This document shows, in pieces, positions 1-8,639 of a stretch of 64,000 bases of DNA (its first letter is position 1; each line of letters begins with the position of its first letter). Position numbers and translations under genes: made by a program. This DNA comes from Curvibacter sp. (lineage in GTDB: Bacteria > Pseudomonadota > Gammaproteobacteria > Burkholderiales > Burkholderiaceae_C), in contig JAHRYV010000016.1 of NCBI GenBank assembly GCA_020621965.1, forward strand, positions 1 to 64,000, given 5' to 3'. The notes below the pieces were generated by a model, which made no database searches, was not told the DNA's origin, and saw nothing but the letters and a program-made list of their open reading frames with translations.

Positions 1-1
1 G

Positions 2-565
2 AAGACCTTCATCGAGGTCTATCTGGAGGACTACCACGTCGGCCCCTTCCACCCGGGCCTGGGTCATTTCGTGACCTGCGACGACCTGCGCTGGGAGTTC
101 AAGGAGCACTACTCGGTGCAGACCGTGGGCGTGTCCTCCGCCTTCCAGCGCCCGGGCTCGCCGGTCTACCAGCGCTGGCACGACGCCCTGCTGAAGTACC
201 GCAACGGCCAGCGGCCCGAGCGCGGCGCCATCTGGCTGACCTACTACCCGCATATCATGGTGGAGTGGTACCCGCACGTGCTCACGGTCTCCACCGTGCA
301 CCCGATCAGCGTGAACAAGACGCTGAACATGGTGGAGTTCTACTACCCGGAGGAGATCACCTCCTTCGAGCGCGAATTCGTCGAGGCCCAGCAGGCCGCC
401 TACATGGAGACCTGCATCGAGGACGACGAGATCGGCGAACGCATGGACGCCGGCCGCCGCGCCCTGTTCGAGCGCGGCGACAACGAGGTCGGCCCCTACC
501 AGAGCCCCATGGAAGAGGGTATGCAGCACTTCCATGAGTGGTACCGGAAGCAGATGTCTCTCTGA
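2..565 (+). CDS. Rieske-type aromatic ring-hydroxylating oxygenase, alpha subunit (C-terminal part)
   Basis: The gene enters from the left edge in frame from base 2, so only the last 187 residues are visible and the N-terminal [2Fe-2S] Rieske half is outside. The first visible residues hold EDYHVGPFH, the acidic residue plus H-x4-H that ligates the catalytic mononuclear iron in Rieske oxygenases, just after the family's N-W-K-x-F-x-E stretch (KTFIEVY is visible). The rest matches the helix-grip catalytic domain. The family hydroxylates or demethylates small aromatic or amine substrates with electrons from a separate reductase, in the cytoplasm. The substrate cannot be read from the fragment, and no reductase gene follows. 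Confidence 0.85.
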   Translation, partial: KTFIEVYLEDYHVGPFHPGLGHFVTCDDLRWEFKEHYSVQTVGVSSAFQRPGSPVYQRWHDALLKYRNGQRPERGAIWLTYYPHIMVEWYPHVLTVSTVHPISVNKTLNMVEFYYPEEITSFEREFVEAQQAAYMETCIEDDEIGERMDAGRRALFERGDNEVGPYQSPMEEGMQHFHEWYRKQMSL

Positions 566-1163
566 TTTTTCTTGTTGCCCCGTGATGTTTTTCCCTGACG
601 GGGCACCTTCTCTCCCCCCACTCTCCCCCCCGCCCCTCTCTACCCCCGCCGGGGTAGAGAGGGGAGCCTGGATGTGGTTTCGGGTCTCCGGCTACGCTTC
701 TACGGCGAGGGAGGTCGCGTTGCCTACCGGTGCGCCCCGACCACAAGGAAACGGTCGTAGAGAACTCCACACGCTCTGCACGCCACGGCTGGCGGCTGCG
801 CCGGCCAGCAACGAGACCGGCACGACGGGCCCGCTCTTTTGTCTCGCTCACGGCAGGCCGCATAGCGGCCGCCGTCGTTGGCACACAAAGACGCAGCTCT
901 TTACTACGACTGCAGGCCAGCAATCTAGGCTGACCTCAAGCAGTGGCGGCTCCTCGTTCCATAGAAGCCTCTCCAGAAAACCAGAAGCAAAATCCAGGCT
1001 CCCTTCTCTGCCCCCGGCGGGGGGCACTCAGCAACGGCGCCGCCGTTGCGTGCCCATACGGGGCAATACGGCCCGCACGCGCGACCGCGCGTGCTTAGGG
1101 CGGGGGGATGAGTGGGGGGTTGTTCAACGCCTCGCCAGAGAAAACATAAGAGGAAATCAGTAA
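566..1163. other. Long non-coding interval between oxygenase and EamA transporter
   Basis: About 600 bases hold no convincing gene. Open frames here have low-complexity Arg/Ser/Pro composition and no ribosome binding site. The stretch contains an 8-bp inverted repeat (576-583 with 598-605, 14-base loop), the perfect 14-bp hairpin listed separately, and C/G-rich tracts. An AAGAGGAAA ribosome binding site for the next gene lies at 1148-1156. It may be decayed coding sequence, but no family is recognisable. Confidence 0.5.
633..664. repeat. Perfect 14-bp inverted repeat (hairpin)
   Basis: CCCCTCTCTACCCC at 633-646 pairs perfectly with GGGGTAGAGAGGGG at 651-664 around a 4-base loop. No T-tract follows on either strand, so it is not a classical intrinsic terminator, though it lies about 70 bases past the oxygenase stop and could still stabilise the transcript end. 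Confidence 0.8.
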
Positions 1164-2051
1164 ATGCAAGCCCTCTGGATGGTCCTAGGCGCCTTCTTCT
1201 TCGCCACCATGGGCGTAGGCGTCAAGATCGCCTCGCAGAACTTCAACACCTTCGAGATCGTCTTCTACCGCGGCCTCATCAGCATCGTCTTCGTGGCCCT
1301 GGTGCTGCGCGGCCGCGGCACGCCGCTGAAGACGCCCGTGCCCTACATGCACGCCTGGCGCAGCGTGGTCGGCGGCGCGGCGCTCACGGCCTGGTTCTAC
1401 GCCATCGCCCACCTGCCCCTGGCCACGGCCATGACGCTGAACTACATGAGCGGCATCTGGGTGGCGGCCTTCATCGTCGGCGGCGCCATCCTCTACGGCA
1501 AGACCGAACGCCAGGGCCCGCTGCTGGCCACGGTGCTGCTGGGTTTTGCCGGCGTGGTGCTGACGCTGCGCCCGGCCATCGACCAGAACCAGATGTTTGC
1601 CGGCCTGATCGGCCTGCTCTCGGGCATGAGCGCGGCGCTGGCCTATCTGCAGGTCACGGCCCTGGGCCGCGTGGGCGAGCCGGTGGGCCGCACGGTGCTG
1701 TACTTCGCCATCGGCACCACGGTCATCGGCCTCGTCGGCATCCTGTTCGCCGGCCTCACACCCTGGGAGCAGATCCGCTGGCAGGCCGCCCTCTGGCTGG
1801 TGCCCATCGGCGTGCTGGCCTCGCTGGGCCAGTGGTGCATGACACGCGCCTATGCGCACGGCCACACCCTGGTGGTGGCCAGCCTGCAGTACTCGGGCAT
1901 CGTGTTTGCCTCGCTCTACAGCCTGCTGCTGTTCGGTGACCAGCTGCCGCTGTCGGCCTGGCTGGGCATCGCCCTCATCATCGCCAGCGGCGTGGTCGCC
2001 ACCTTCCTGCGCGAACGCGCCATCCCCGATACTCCCGCTGAAGAACACTAG
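1164..2051 (+). CDS. EamA/DMT-superfamily inner-membrane transporter
   Basis: A 295-residue, very hydrophobic protein with about ten predicted membrane helices arranged as two EamA repeats of five helices, the usual length and architecture of drug/metabolite exporters. It starts with MQALWMVLGAFFFATMGV, and the second repeat begins near residue 150. An AGGAAA ribosome binding site about 8 bases upstream supports the ATG at 1164. The family exports or imports small metabolites by proton coupling; the substrate cannot be inferred. A sulfurtransferase gene follows after 9 bases and is probably cotranscribed. Confidence 0.85.
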   Translation: MQALWMVLGAFFFATMGVGVKIASQNFNTFEIVFYRGLISIVFVALVLRGRGTPLKTPVPYMHAWRSVVGGAALTAWFYAIAHLPLATAMTLNYMSGIWVAAFIVGGAILYGKTERQGPLLATVLLGFAGVVLTLRPAIDQNQMFAGLIGLLSGMSAALAYLQVTALGRVGEPVGRTVLYFAIGTTVIGLVGILFAGLTPWEQIRWQAALWLVPIGVLASLGQWCMTRAYAHGHTLVVASLQYSGIVFASLYSLLLFGDQLPLSAWLGIALIIASGVVATFLRERAIPDTPAEEH

Positions 2052-2060
2052 GAGATCACC

Positions 2061-2915
2061 ATGTACACGACCCTGATCAGCGCCGAACAGCTCAAGCATC
2101 TGGTGCACGACCACAAGCCGCTGATGATCTTCGACTGCAGCTTCGAGCTGATGCAGCCGGCCGAGGGCAACCAGCAATACGAGCGCGTACACATCGCCGG
2201 CGCCGTGCGTGCCGACCTGGACCGCCACCTCAGTGCCAAAGGCGCCAACGCGGTCAACGGCGGGCGCCACCCCCTGCCCCGGCCCGAGGTTTTTGCCGCC
2301 TGGCTGGCCAGCGTGGGGTTCACGGCCGACATGCAGGCCGTGGTCTACGACCGCCAGGGCTCAAGCTTCTGCGGTCGCCTGTGGTGGATGCTGAAGTGGG
2401 TCGGCCATGAAGCCGTGGCCGTGCTCGACGGCGGGCTGCCGGCCTGGGAGGCCGCCAACGGCCCGGTGGCCGTGGGCCCGGACCAGCCGCGGGTGCGCAC
2501 CTCCTTCAAGGCCGGCGCGCCGCGTGCCGTGCTCGCCAGCAGTGACGAGGTGCTCAAGCACCTGGAGCTGCCCGATCAGACCCTGGTGGACGCGCGCGCA
2601 CCGGCGCGTTTTCGCGGCGAGGTGGAGCCGCTGGACCCGGTGGCCGGCCACATACCCGGCGCGCTGAACCGCCCCTTCAACCTCAACTTCGGGCCGGACG
2701 GCAAGTTCAAGGCCCCGGCGCAGCTGAAGGCCGAGTTCCTGGAGCTGCTGGCCGGCCGTCACCCGGGCAGCGTGGTGCATCAGTGCGGCAGCGGCGTGAG
2801 CGCCGTGCCCAATCTGCTGGCGATGGAAATCGCCGGCCTGGGCCGCGCCGCGCTTTATGCGGGCAGCTGGAGCGAGTGGTGCAGCAACCCGGCGCGGCCG
2901 GTGGCGCGGGGCTGA
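2061..2915 (+). CDS. Thiosulfate/3-mercaptopyruvate sulfurtransferase, two rhodanese domains
   Basis: A 284-residue tandem-rhodanese protein: an inactive N-terminal rhodanese domain (about 1-140) and a catalytic C-terminal domain (about 160-284). The active-site loop is CGSGVSA, close to the CGSGVTA loop of 3-mercaptopyruvate sulfurtransferases (SseA), so a mercaptopyruvate donor is more likely than thiosulfate. The cysteine would carry the persulfide. GGAG seven bases before the ATG supports the start. It follows the EamA gene by 9 bases, suggesting an operon. No secretion signal is visible, so it is probably cytoplasmic. Confidence 0.88.
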   Translation: MYTTLISAEQLKHLVHDHKPLMIFDCSFELMQPAEGNQQYERVHIAGAVRADLDRHLSAKGANAVNGGRHPLPRPEVFAAWLASVGFTADMQAVVYDRQGSSFCGRLWWMLKWVGHEAVAVLDGGLPAWEAANGPVAVGPDQPRVRTSFKAGAPRAVLASSDEVLKHLELPDQTLVDARAPARFRGEVEPLDPVAGHIPGALNRPFNLNFGPDGKFKAPAQLKAEFLELLAGRHPGSVVHQCGSGVSAVPNLLAMEIAGLGRAALYAGSWSEWCSNPARPVARG

Positions 2916-2927
2916 ACCCCTGGTGAA

Positions 2928-3731
2928 CTAGAACGTGTAGGACAGCGCCAGCACGGCGCTGGTGCTCAGGCTCTCGCGCGTCAGCACGCTGTCGCGGGCG
3001 GCACCCTGCAACGCGCTGCGGCTCAGCCCGCCGATGAGGAAGGTGCGCGCGTCGAGCCGGTGGCTCAGGCCGAGGCTGACGTTGAGGTTGCGCCAGCCGG
3101 CCCCGGGCGTGGACACGGCATAGCCGCTGGCAGCCGACTGCGCCGGCGTCACGCCAAAAAAATCCTGCATGTAGTCGGCATTGACCCAGTGCGCACCCAG
3201 GCCCAGGGAAAAACGCGTCTGCGCGTCCAGCGGCACGCCGTAACTCGTACCCAGATCGAACACCAGGCCCTGGCGCTGGCGGCCCGCGCCGGGGCGCAGG
3301 GACGAGGTGAGGGCCAGGCGCGGCCCCAGCAGGCGGTTGAAGAAAACCCCCAGCTCGGGCTGCGGATCGATGCTGCCCATGCCGCGCAGCACGGCGGAGC
3401 GGCCTTCGTCGCGTCCCATGTCCACGGTCAGGCGGGCACCGTACTGCAGGCCGGGCTGCTGCGCCGCGTTGTAGCCCACGCCATTGGCCACCCCGGCAAA
3501 CCAGCCGTTGCGCCACTGGTAGTCGATGCCCGGGAACACCAGGTTGCGCCGCTCATCCGAACCGCGGTATTGCGTGCCGGATATGGCAGCCAGCCCGATG
3601 CGCCCGCCCTCCTGCCCCGGCGCCAGGCGCACCGCATCGAAGGCCTGGGCCTGGGCGGACGGCAGCAGGGACTGGCTCAACAAGAGCGCAAACAGGAGAC
3701 GGGGAGACAGGGCGGCGGGAGTAGATCGCAT
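2928..3731 (-). CDS. MipA/OmpV-family outer-membrane protein
   Basis: 267 residues with an N-terminal signal peptide ending near AQA (about residue 29) and alternating beta-strand segments that finish in an aromatic C-terminal LALSYTF, the signature recognised by the BAM outer-membrane assembly machinery. Overall pattern and length fit MipA/OmpV, a barrel family named after MltA-interacting protein, which scaffolds murein enzymes in E. coli. It is convergent with the sulfurtransferase gene (12 bases between stops). A TAAACT hexamer lies about 8 bases before the ATG and no Shine-Dalgarno is seen. Confidence 0.8.
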   Translation of the reverse strand: MRSTPAALSPRLLFALLLSQSLLPSAQAQAFDAVRLAPGQEGGRIGLAAISGTQYRGSDERRNLVFPGIDYQWRNGWFAGVANGVGYNAAQQPGLQYGARLTVDMGRDEGRSAVLRGMGSIDPQPELGVFFNRLLGPRLALTSSLRPGAGRQRQGLVFDLGTSYGVPLDAQTRFSLGLGAHWVNADYMQDFFGVTPAQSAASGYAVSTPGAGWRNLNVSLGLSHRLDARTFLIGGLSRSALQGAARDSVLTRESLSTSAVLALSYTF

Positions 3732-3821
3732 GGGCCGGCAGTTTAACTGCGCCCCCGCCGCCGCCGCGGTGTCCGCGGTGCAGGCATTGCATCACCTGCG
3801 CACCGGGTTCATACTGCAGCC

Positions 3822-4241
3822 ATGCAAGCGCGCATCACCGTCATCACCCTGGGTGTCGAGGACCTGGAGCGCGCGCTGCGCTTCTACCGTGACGGCCTGG
3901 GTTTTGCGACCGAAGGCATCATCGGCACCGAATTCGAGCACGGCGCAGTGGTCTTCATCGACCTGCAACACGGGCTGAGGCTGGCGCTATGGCCGCGCAG
4001 CAGTCTGGCGCGCGACAGCGGCCTTGCCCTCACCCCGCCCTGCCCCACCGGGCTTTCGCTGGGCCACAACGTGGCCTCGCGCGCCGAAGTGGATGCCGTC
4101 ATGGCCCGGGCCGCGCACGCGGGCGCCACCATCGTCAAGCCGGCGCAGGTGACCTTCTGGGGCGGCTACGCCGGTTATTTCCAGGACCCGGACCAGCATC
4201 TGTGGGAAGTGGTCTGGAACCCGCAATGGGCGGCCGACTGA
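3822..4241 (+). CDS. VOC-family (glyoxalase/bleomycin-resistance fold) protein
   Basis: 139 residues with the paired beta-alpha-beta-beta-beta modules of vicinal-oxygen-chelate proteins. It starts ARITVITLGVEDLERALRFY and ends in the typical GGYAGYFQDPDQHLWEV stretch, whose late Glu is the usual metal ligand. The family includes glyoxalase I-like enzymes, dioxygenases and drug-binding proteins; nothing here fixes the reaction. There is no Shine-Dalgarno, but a CATACT -10-like hexamer ends 6 bases before the ATG (see the leaderless-start finding). Confidence 0.8.
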   Translation: MQARITVITLGVEDLERALRFYRDGLGFATEGIIGTEFEHGAVVFIDLQHGLRLALWPRSSLARDSGLALTPPCPTGLSLGHNVASRAEVDAVMARAAHAGATIVKPAQVTFWGGYAGYFQDPDQHLWEVVWNPQWAAD

Positions 4242-4251
4242 AGGCGGCGCC

Positions 4252-4584
4252 TCAGCGGCCCAGCCGGTCCTGCGGTCCCGGCGGCACCTGCCGCGCCTCG
4301 ACGTCGATCACGTCGGCATCGTCGGCGCGCGGCCCCGCCCCGGGGCGGTAGAAACGTTGCCACTGCGCGCGGCGCAGGATGGTGAAGGCCAGCGGCTGCA
4401 CCGGCCGGCCCGTGAGCCGGGCCCAGAGGGCGCGCAGGCCCCACAAGGCCAGCAGCGCCAGGGCCACCGTCAACAGGCTGAGCAGGAAGACCAGGCCCAG
4501 GAGCGCCAGCACGAGGCGCAGCAGCAGGCCGAAGACCGTCTTGATGAATGTTTCCACGCTTGAGTTCCAGTATTTCCCGCACAT
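4252..4584 (-). CDS. Small inner-membrane protein of unknown function
   Basis: About 110 residues with one or two hydrophobic helices in the first half (VFGLLLRLVLALLGLVFLLS) and a polar tail rich in Arg, Asp and Pro. The start is uncertain: the ATG at 4584, an upstream ATG at 4614, or a GTG about nine codons inside preceded by GGA. It lies directly downstream of the Mrr-like membrane protein on the same strand with 10 to 40 bases between, so the two are probably cotranscribed. No known family is recognised. Confidence 0.55.
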   Translation of the reverse strand: MCGKYWNSSVETFIKTVFGLLLRLVLALLGLVFLLSLLTVALALLALWGLRALWARLTGRPVQPLAFTILRRAQWQRFYRPGAGPRADDADVIDVEARQVPPGPQDRLGR

Positions 4585-4623
4585 GGGCGCCCCGGGCGCA
4601 CTTGCAAGAGCCAACGAACTTCT

Positions 4624-5187
4624 TTACTTCGTCAGCAACAGCGCCAGGGCCTGGCCGTGCACCAGTTGCAGGCCGCTCTCCCGGGCGTAGCGCTCGGCCG
4701 CTTCCGACACCGGCGCCAGACTGAGGTAGACGCCGCGCGCGCCTGCCTGCTCGCAGGCCGACTGCAGCGCCCGCAGCGCCTCCACGCCGTGGCTGGCGGC
4801 CTTCCAACGCCGGCAGCTCAGCAGGCTGGTCTGGCCCTGGCGCTCCAGCCGGAAATCGGCCGCCTCGCCCTCGATGCGCGTGACGCTGTAGCCCTGGCCG
4901 GCATAACACGCCTGCACCCAGGCGGCGAAGTCGCGCCAGTTCATGGCGGCGGCGCGCTGCAGTGCAGCGTCGAGCTGGGCCGCGCCGGGCGCACGCCACT
5001 GGCGCCAGGCCGCCACGGCGGCCACCACCACAAACGGGAAGGTGCCCAGCATCACCACCACGGCGTACTCCCGCGGCAGCAGGGCAAAGGCAAGCAGCGA
5101 CATCAGCACGGAGATCAGCAGGCTGATCCACCAGGGCGAGCGCAACAGCACCGCAAAAAGCGAGCGCTCGTTCATCTTGAATTTCAT
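4624..5187 (-). CDS. Membrane-anchored Mrr-like (restriction-endonuclease fold) protein with degenerate active site
   Basis: 187 residues: two N-terminal membrane helices (about 10-60) followed by a domain resembling the Mrr_cat nuclease fold, from NWRDFAAWVQACYAGQGYSV to the C-terminus. In active relatives the core reads D...QCKRWK; here the equivalent is ADFRLERQGQ followed by LLSCRRWK, so the Gln/Glu and first Lys of the catalytic triad are replaced by Ser and Arg. Nuclease activity is therefore doubtful. No methyltransferase is nearby, so this is not a classical restriction system. Confidence 0.6.
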   Translation of the reverse strand: MKFKMNERSLFAVLLRSPWWISLLISVLMSLLAFALLPREYAVVVMLGTFPFVVVAAVAAWRQWRAPGAAQLDAALQRAAAMNWRDFAAWVQACYAGQGYSVTRIEGEAADFRLERQGQTSLLSCRRWKAASHGVEALRALQSACEQAGARGVYLSLAPVSEAAERYARESGLQLVHGQALALLLTK

Positions 5188-5217
5188 GGGTAGGGCCTGT
5201 TCACACTGCTTTCACAC

Positions 5218-6027
5218 CTAGTGGGCGTGCGTCGCCGCGCTGGCCAGCGTGACCAGGGCGATGCCCGCCAGCAGCCAGGCGATCTGGGCCAGCGTCTCGG
5301 ACAGGCTCAGACGCTTCTGCAACTGGGGGATCAGGTCGGCCAGGGCCACGTAGACGAAGCTGCTGGACGCCACGACCAGGAAATACGTCAGGTAGTCGCG
5401 CAGCAGGTCCACCAGCCAGTAGCCCACCAGCCCCCCCAGGGCCGTGATGGCGCCGGCCAGCGTGACCTTGAGCAGGGCCGCCTTGCGTGTGCCGCTGGTC
5501 AGGCGCAGCACCATGAGGTCGCCCATGTGGTGCGGCACCTCGTGCGCCAGCACGGCCACGGCCGCAATGACACCCAGGCGCAGGTCGGCCATGAAGGCCG
5601 AGGCGATCAGGATGCCGTCGCCGAAACAGTGCACGCTATCGCCGGCCAGCACGGCCCAGCCGCCGGCGCTGCGGCCGGCCGCCCCGTGCGCATGGCCGTG
5701 CTGGTGGCCGTGTTCCTGCGCAGGGTCCGCATCGCCGGCCTCGTGCTGATGGTGCTCGTGCCCGTGGTGCCACAACTCGGCCTTGTCGAGCAGGAAGAAG
5801 AAAACCACGCCCACCAGCAGGGTGAGAAACAGGGTGTGCGGCTCGACGGCGCTCTCGAAAGCCTCGGGCAGCAGGTGCAGGAAGGCCGTGCCCAGCAGCG
5901 CGCCGGCGGCCAGGCTCAGCATGTGCTGGGTGTAACGCGCCAGCACGCCGAAGCTCAGCGCTGCGGCCAGCCAGACACTGCCGATGCCGGCCGCCAGCGT
6001 GCCGAGAAGAATGGCAATCAGGGTCAT
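5218..6027 (-). CDS. ZIP-family divalent metal transporter
   Basis: 269 residues with eight predicted membrane helices and a long histidine-rich cytoplasmic loop (residues about 90-120, repeated HGH/HEH units) typical of ZIP zinc/iron importers. The conserved metal-binding helices are clear: HCFGDGILIASAF in helix IV and HEVPHHMGD in helix V. The family moves Zn(II), Fe(II) or Mn(II) into the cytoplasm. It is monocistronic. The histidine loop suggests zinc sensing or buffering, though that is inference. Confidence 0.9.
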   Translation of the reverse strand: MTLIAILLGTLAAGIGSVWLAAALSFGVLARYTQHMLSLAAGALLGTAFLHLLPEAFESAVEPHTLFLTLLVGVVFFFLLDKAELWHHGHEHHQHEAGDADPAQEHGHQHGHAHGAAGRSAGGWAVLAGDSVHCFGDGILIASAFMADLRLGVIAAVAVLAHEVPHHMGDLMVLRLTSGTRKAALLKVTLAGAITALGGLVGYWLVDLLRDYLTYFLVVASSSFVYVALADLIPQLQKRLSLSETLAQIAWLLAGIALVTLASAATHAH

Positions 6028-6076
6028 GCCTGCAATTCTCTCAGACGTGTCAAGAGGGGGCCGGCCCGGCCCATGG

Positions 6077-6098
6077 AAAAGCCGCCCGCAGGCGGCCT
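6077..6098 (-). terminator. Intrinsic terminator after dienelactone hydrolase gene
   Basis: On the minus strand GCCGCC-tetraloop-GGCGGC is followed by TTTT, about 40 bases past the hydrolase stop codon at 6137. Confidence 0.65.
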
Positions 6099-6136
6099 AT
6101 CGCGGACACCGTACAGAGCGGATTGAAAGACGGGGC

Positions 6137-7036
6137 TTAAGCGACGCCGTGCTGCTTGAGCCACGCCAGGCAACGCTGCCAGCCGTCTTCGGCGGCTTCC
6201 TTGCGGTAGCTGGGCCGGTAGTCGGCATGGAAGGCGTGCGGCGCGTCCGGGTAGACCACGAACTGCGAGGCCTTGGAGTTGGCATTGCCGGCGGCCAGCG
6301 CGGCCTTCATCTTCTCGACGTCGGCCAGCGGGATGCCGGTGTCGGCGCCGCCGTACAGCCCCAGCACCGGGCCATGGATCTGGCCGGCGATGTCGATCGG
6401 GTTCTTCGGTGTCAGCTCGCTCTGCGCGCCGACGATGCGGCCGTACCAGGCCACGCCGGCCTTGATGTGCTGGCTGTGCGCGACGTAGAGCCAGGTCTGG
6501 CGGCCGCCCCAGCAGAAGCCGGTGATGCCCATGCGCTTGAGGTCACCGCCATGGGCGCCGGCCCAGGCCACGGCGGCGTCCAGGTCGCCGGCCACCTGCG
6601 CGTCCGGCACCTTGGAGATCACCTCGGCGATCAGCTTGGCCATCTCGCCATAACTCTGCGCATCACCCTGGCGCACGAACAGCTCAGGGGCGATGGCCAG
6701 GTAACCGGCGCGGGCGAAGCGGTGCGTCACGTCGGCGATGTACTCGTGCACACCGAAGATTTCGGACAACACCAGCACCACCGGCAGGTTCTTGCCACCC
6801 GCCGGCATGGCGCGGTAGGCCGGCATCTTGAACCCCCGGACGTCGATGGCGACCTCGCCCACCGTCAGGCCGTCGGTCGGTGTCTTGATCGCCGTCTGCG
6901 CCATGATGGGCAGCGTGGAGGCGGCGTAACCCACGCCCAGCGCGGCTTTGAGCGCGGTGCGGCGCGTGGCGCCGGCCTCGGTGCTCTGGCCCGGCAGCAG
7001 GGCCTTGAATTCGGTTTCCAGGTCGCGGTTCATCAT
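6137..7036 (-). CDS. Dienelactone hydrolase-family protein with twin-arginine-like leader
   Basis: 299 residues. The alpha/beta-hydrolase core has the nucleophile motif GFCWGG (Cys nucleophile, as in carboxymethylenebutenolidase), a late Asp, and His in PDAPHAFHADY. The first about 50 residues carry ATRRTALKAALGVGYAAS, a twin-arginine-like export signal, so the enzyme may be periplasmic, unlike classical cytoplasmic DLH. The family opens lactone rings in chlorocatechol degradation, but distant members have other esters as substrates. GAGGA 8 bases before the ATG at 7036 fixes the start. Confidence 0.85.
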   Translation of the reverse strand: MMNRDLETEFKALLPGQSTEAGATRRTALKAALGVGYAASTLPIMAQTAIKTPTDGLTVGEVAIDVRGFKMPAYRAMPAGGKNLPVVLVLSEIFGVHEYIADVTHRFARAGYLAIAPELFVRQGDAQSYGEMAKLIAEVISKVPDAQVAGDLDAAVAWAGAHGGDLKRMGITGFCWGGRQTWLYVAHSQHIKAGVAWYGRIVGAQSELTPKNPIDIAGQIHGPVLGLYGGADTGIPLADVEKMKAALAAGNANSKASQFVVYPDAPHAFHADYRPSYRKEAAEDGWQRCLAWLKQHGVA

Positions 7037-7125
7037 GGGTGGATTCCTCGTCACGGGGTTGGGAAAGGGCCGAGTCTAGTGCCACCTGCGGGCTCGTGCA
7101 TTGCCCCCATGGTGTGCAGGGCGTC

Positions 7126-7131
7126 GATAAT
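7126..7131 (+). promoter_or_regulatory. -10-like hexamer directly before dbpA start
   Basis: GATAAT ends 5 bases before the dbpA ATG and no Shine-Dalgarno intervenes, so transcription would begin at or next to the start codon. The -35 is not recognisable. Confidence 0.45.
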
Positions 7132-7136
7132 CGGCC

Positions 7137-8558
7137 ATGACCACCCCCTCCCCCACGACCGCCGCCGCCCCGTCAAAAGCGGGTTTCGGCAGCCTGCCCC
7201 TCAGCCCCGCCATGCTGGCCAATCTGCAGCAGCTGGGTTATACCGAGATGACGCCGATCCAGGCCGCCAGCCTGCCCCTGGCGCTGCTGGGCAAGGACCT
7301 GATCGCCCAGGCCCAGACCGGCAGCGGCAAGACCGCCGCCTTCGCCCTGCCCCTGCTGGCCAACCTGAACCCGCGGCGTTTTGCCGTGCAGGCCCTGGTG
7401 CTGTGCCCCACGCGCGAGCTGGCCGACCAGGTGACGGTGGAGCTGCGGCGGCTGGCGCGCGCGCAGGACAACGTCAAGATCGTCACCCTGTGCGGCGGCG
7501 TGCCGCTGCGCATGCAGGTCGCCAGCCTGGAGCATGGCGCCCACCTCGTGGTGGGCACGCCGGGGCGCATCCTGGACCACCTGCAGCGCGGCACGCTGGA
7601 CCTGCAGGCGCTCAACACCCTGGTGCTGGACGAAGCCGACCGCATGCTGGACATGGGTTTCTTCGATGACATGACCAGCGTGGCCAAGCAGTGCCCCAGG
7701 GAGCGGCAGACGCTGCTGTTCTCGGCCACCTACCCGGAAGGCATCGACAAGATCGCCAAGCAGTTCCTGCGCGAACCGCAACAGGTGAAGGTGGAGACCA
7801 AACAAAACGCGCCGAAGATCGAACAGCGCTTTTACGAAGTGACACGGGCCAGCCGGCTGCCGGCGGTGGCGCAGCTGCTGCTGCACTTCCGCCCCGTCAG
7901 CACCCTGGCCTTCTGCAACACCAAACAACGCTGCAAGGAACTGGTGACGCTGCTGCAAGGCCAGGGCATCAGCGCGCTGGCGCTGTACGGCGAGCTGGAG
8001 CAGCGCGAGCGCGACCAAGTGCTGGCGCAGTTCGCCAACCGCAGCTGCTCGGTGCTGGTGGCCACCGACGTGGCCTCGCGCGGGCTGGACATCACCCAGC
8101 TCGAAGCCGTGATCAACGTCGACATCTCGCCCGACCCGGAAGTGCACGTGCACCGCATCGGCCGCACCGGCCGCGCCGGCGAGGCCGGCCTGGCGCTGAG
8201 CCTGGCCAGCCTGGACGAGATGGGCGCGGTCGGCCGCATCGAGCAGTACCAGCAGCAGCCCTCGGTCTGGCATTCGCTGGACGAGCTCAAGCCGGCCAGC
8301 AGCGAGCCGCTGCTGCCGCCCATGGTGACGCTGCAGATCCTGGGCGGACGCAAGGAGAAGCTCCGCCCCGGCGATGTGCTGGGCGCGCTGACCGGCGAGG
8401 CTGGTTACACGCGCGAGCAGATCGGCAAGATCCACGTCACCGAGTTCTGCACCTTCGTGGCGGTGGAGCGGGCGATTGCGCGCGAGGCCATGCAGCGCCT
8501 GAACGCGGGAAAGATCAAGGGGCGCAGTGTCAAGGTGCGTACCCTGCAAGAGCTCTAA
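7137..8558 (+). CDS. dbpA: ATP-dependent RNA helicase DbpA
   Basis: 473 residues. The two RecA-like helicase domains are complete: Q motif (TPIQ), AQTGSGKT, PTRELADQ, DEAD as LDEADRML, SAT, and HRIGRTGRAG. The last about 75 residues form the DbpA RNA-binding domain, which targets hairpin 92 of 23S rRNA. The protein remodels the peptidyl-transferase centre during 50S assembly. It is monocistronic. The distinguishing C-terminal domain makes DbpA a better call than generic RhlE; a second, RhlE-like helicase is at 52151. Confidence 0.93.
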   Translation: MTTPSPTTAAAPSKAGFGSLPLSPAMLANLQQLGYTEMTPIQAASLPLALLGKDLIAQAQTGSGKTAAFALPLLANLNPRRFAVQALVLCPTRELADQVTVELRRLARAQDNVKIVTLCGGVPLRMQVASLEHGAHLVVGTPGRILDHLQRGTLDLQALNTLVLDEADRMLDMGFFDDMTSVAKQCPRERQTLLFSATYPEGIDKIAKQFLREPQQVKVETKQNAPKIEQRFYEVTRASRLPAVAQLLLHFRPVSTLAFCNTKQRCKELVTLLQGQGISALALYGELEQRERDQVLAQFANRSCSVLVATDVASRGLDITQLEAVINVDISPDPEVHVHRIGRTGRAGEAGLALSLASLDEMGAVGRIEQYQQQPSVWHSLDELKPASSEPLLPPMVTLQILGGRKEKLRPGDVLGALTGEAGYTREQIGKIHVTEFCTFVAVERAIAREAMQRLNAGKIKGRSVKVRTLQEL

Positions 8559-8639
8559 GCGTCGAGCGCAGAAGAAACGCAGAATCCGGGCGGCGCGCCT
8601 GCGTATTTCTTCGACGACTCCATCAATGCCCCGGCAGGC

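Noticed and set aside
576-605. TGCCCCGT/ACGGGGCA repeat as terminator of the oxygenase gene
   Set aside because: Loop of 14 bases and no T-tract after it; the T-run lies before the stem on the plus strand.
534-1163. Open frame of 209 codons in the first intergenic region
   Set aside because: Overlaps the end of the oxygenase gene, has no ribosome binding site, and is Ser/Arg/Pro-rich without homology features.
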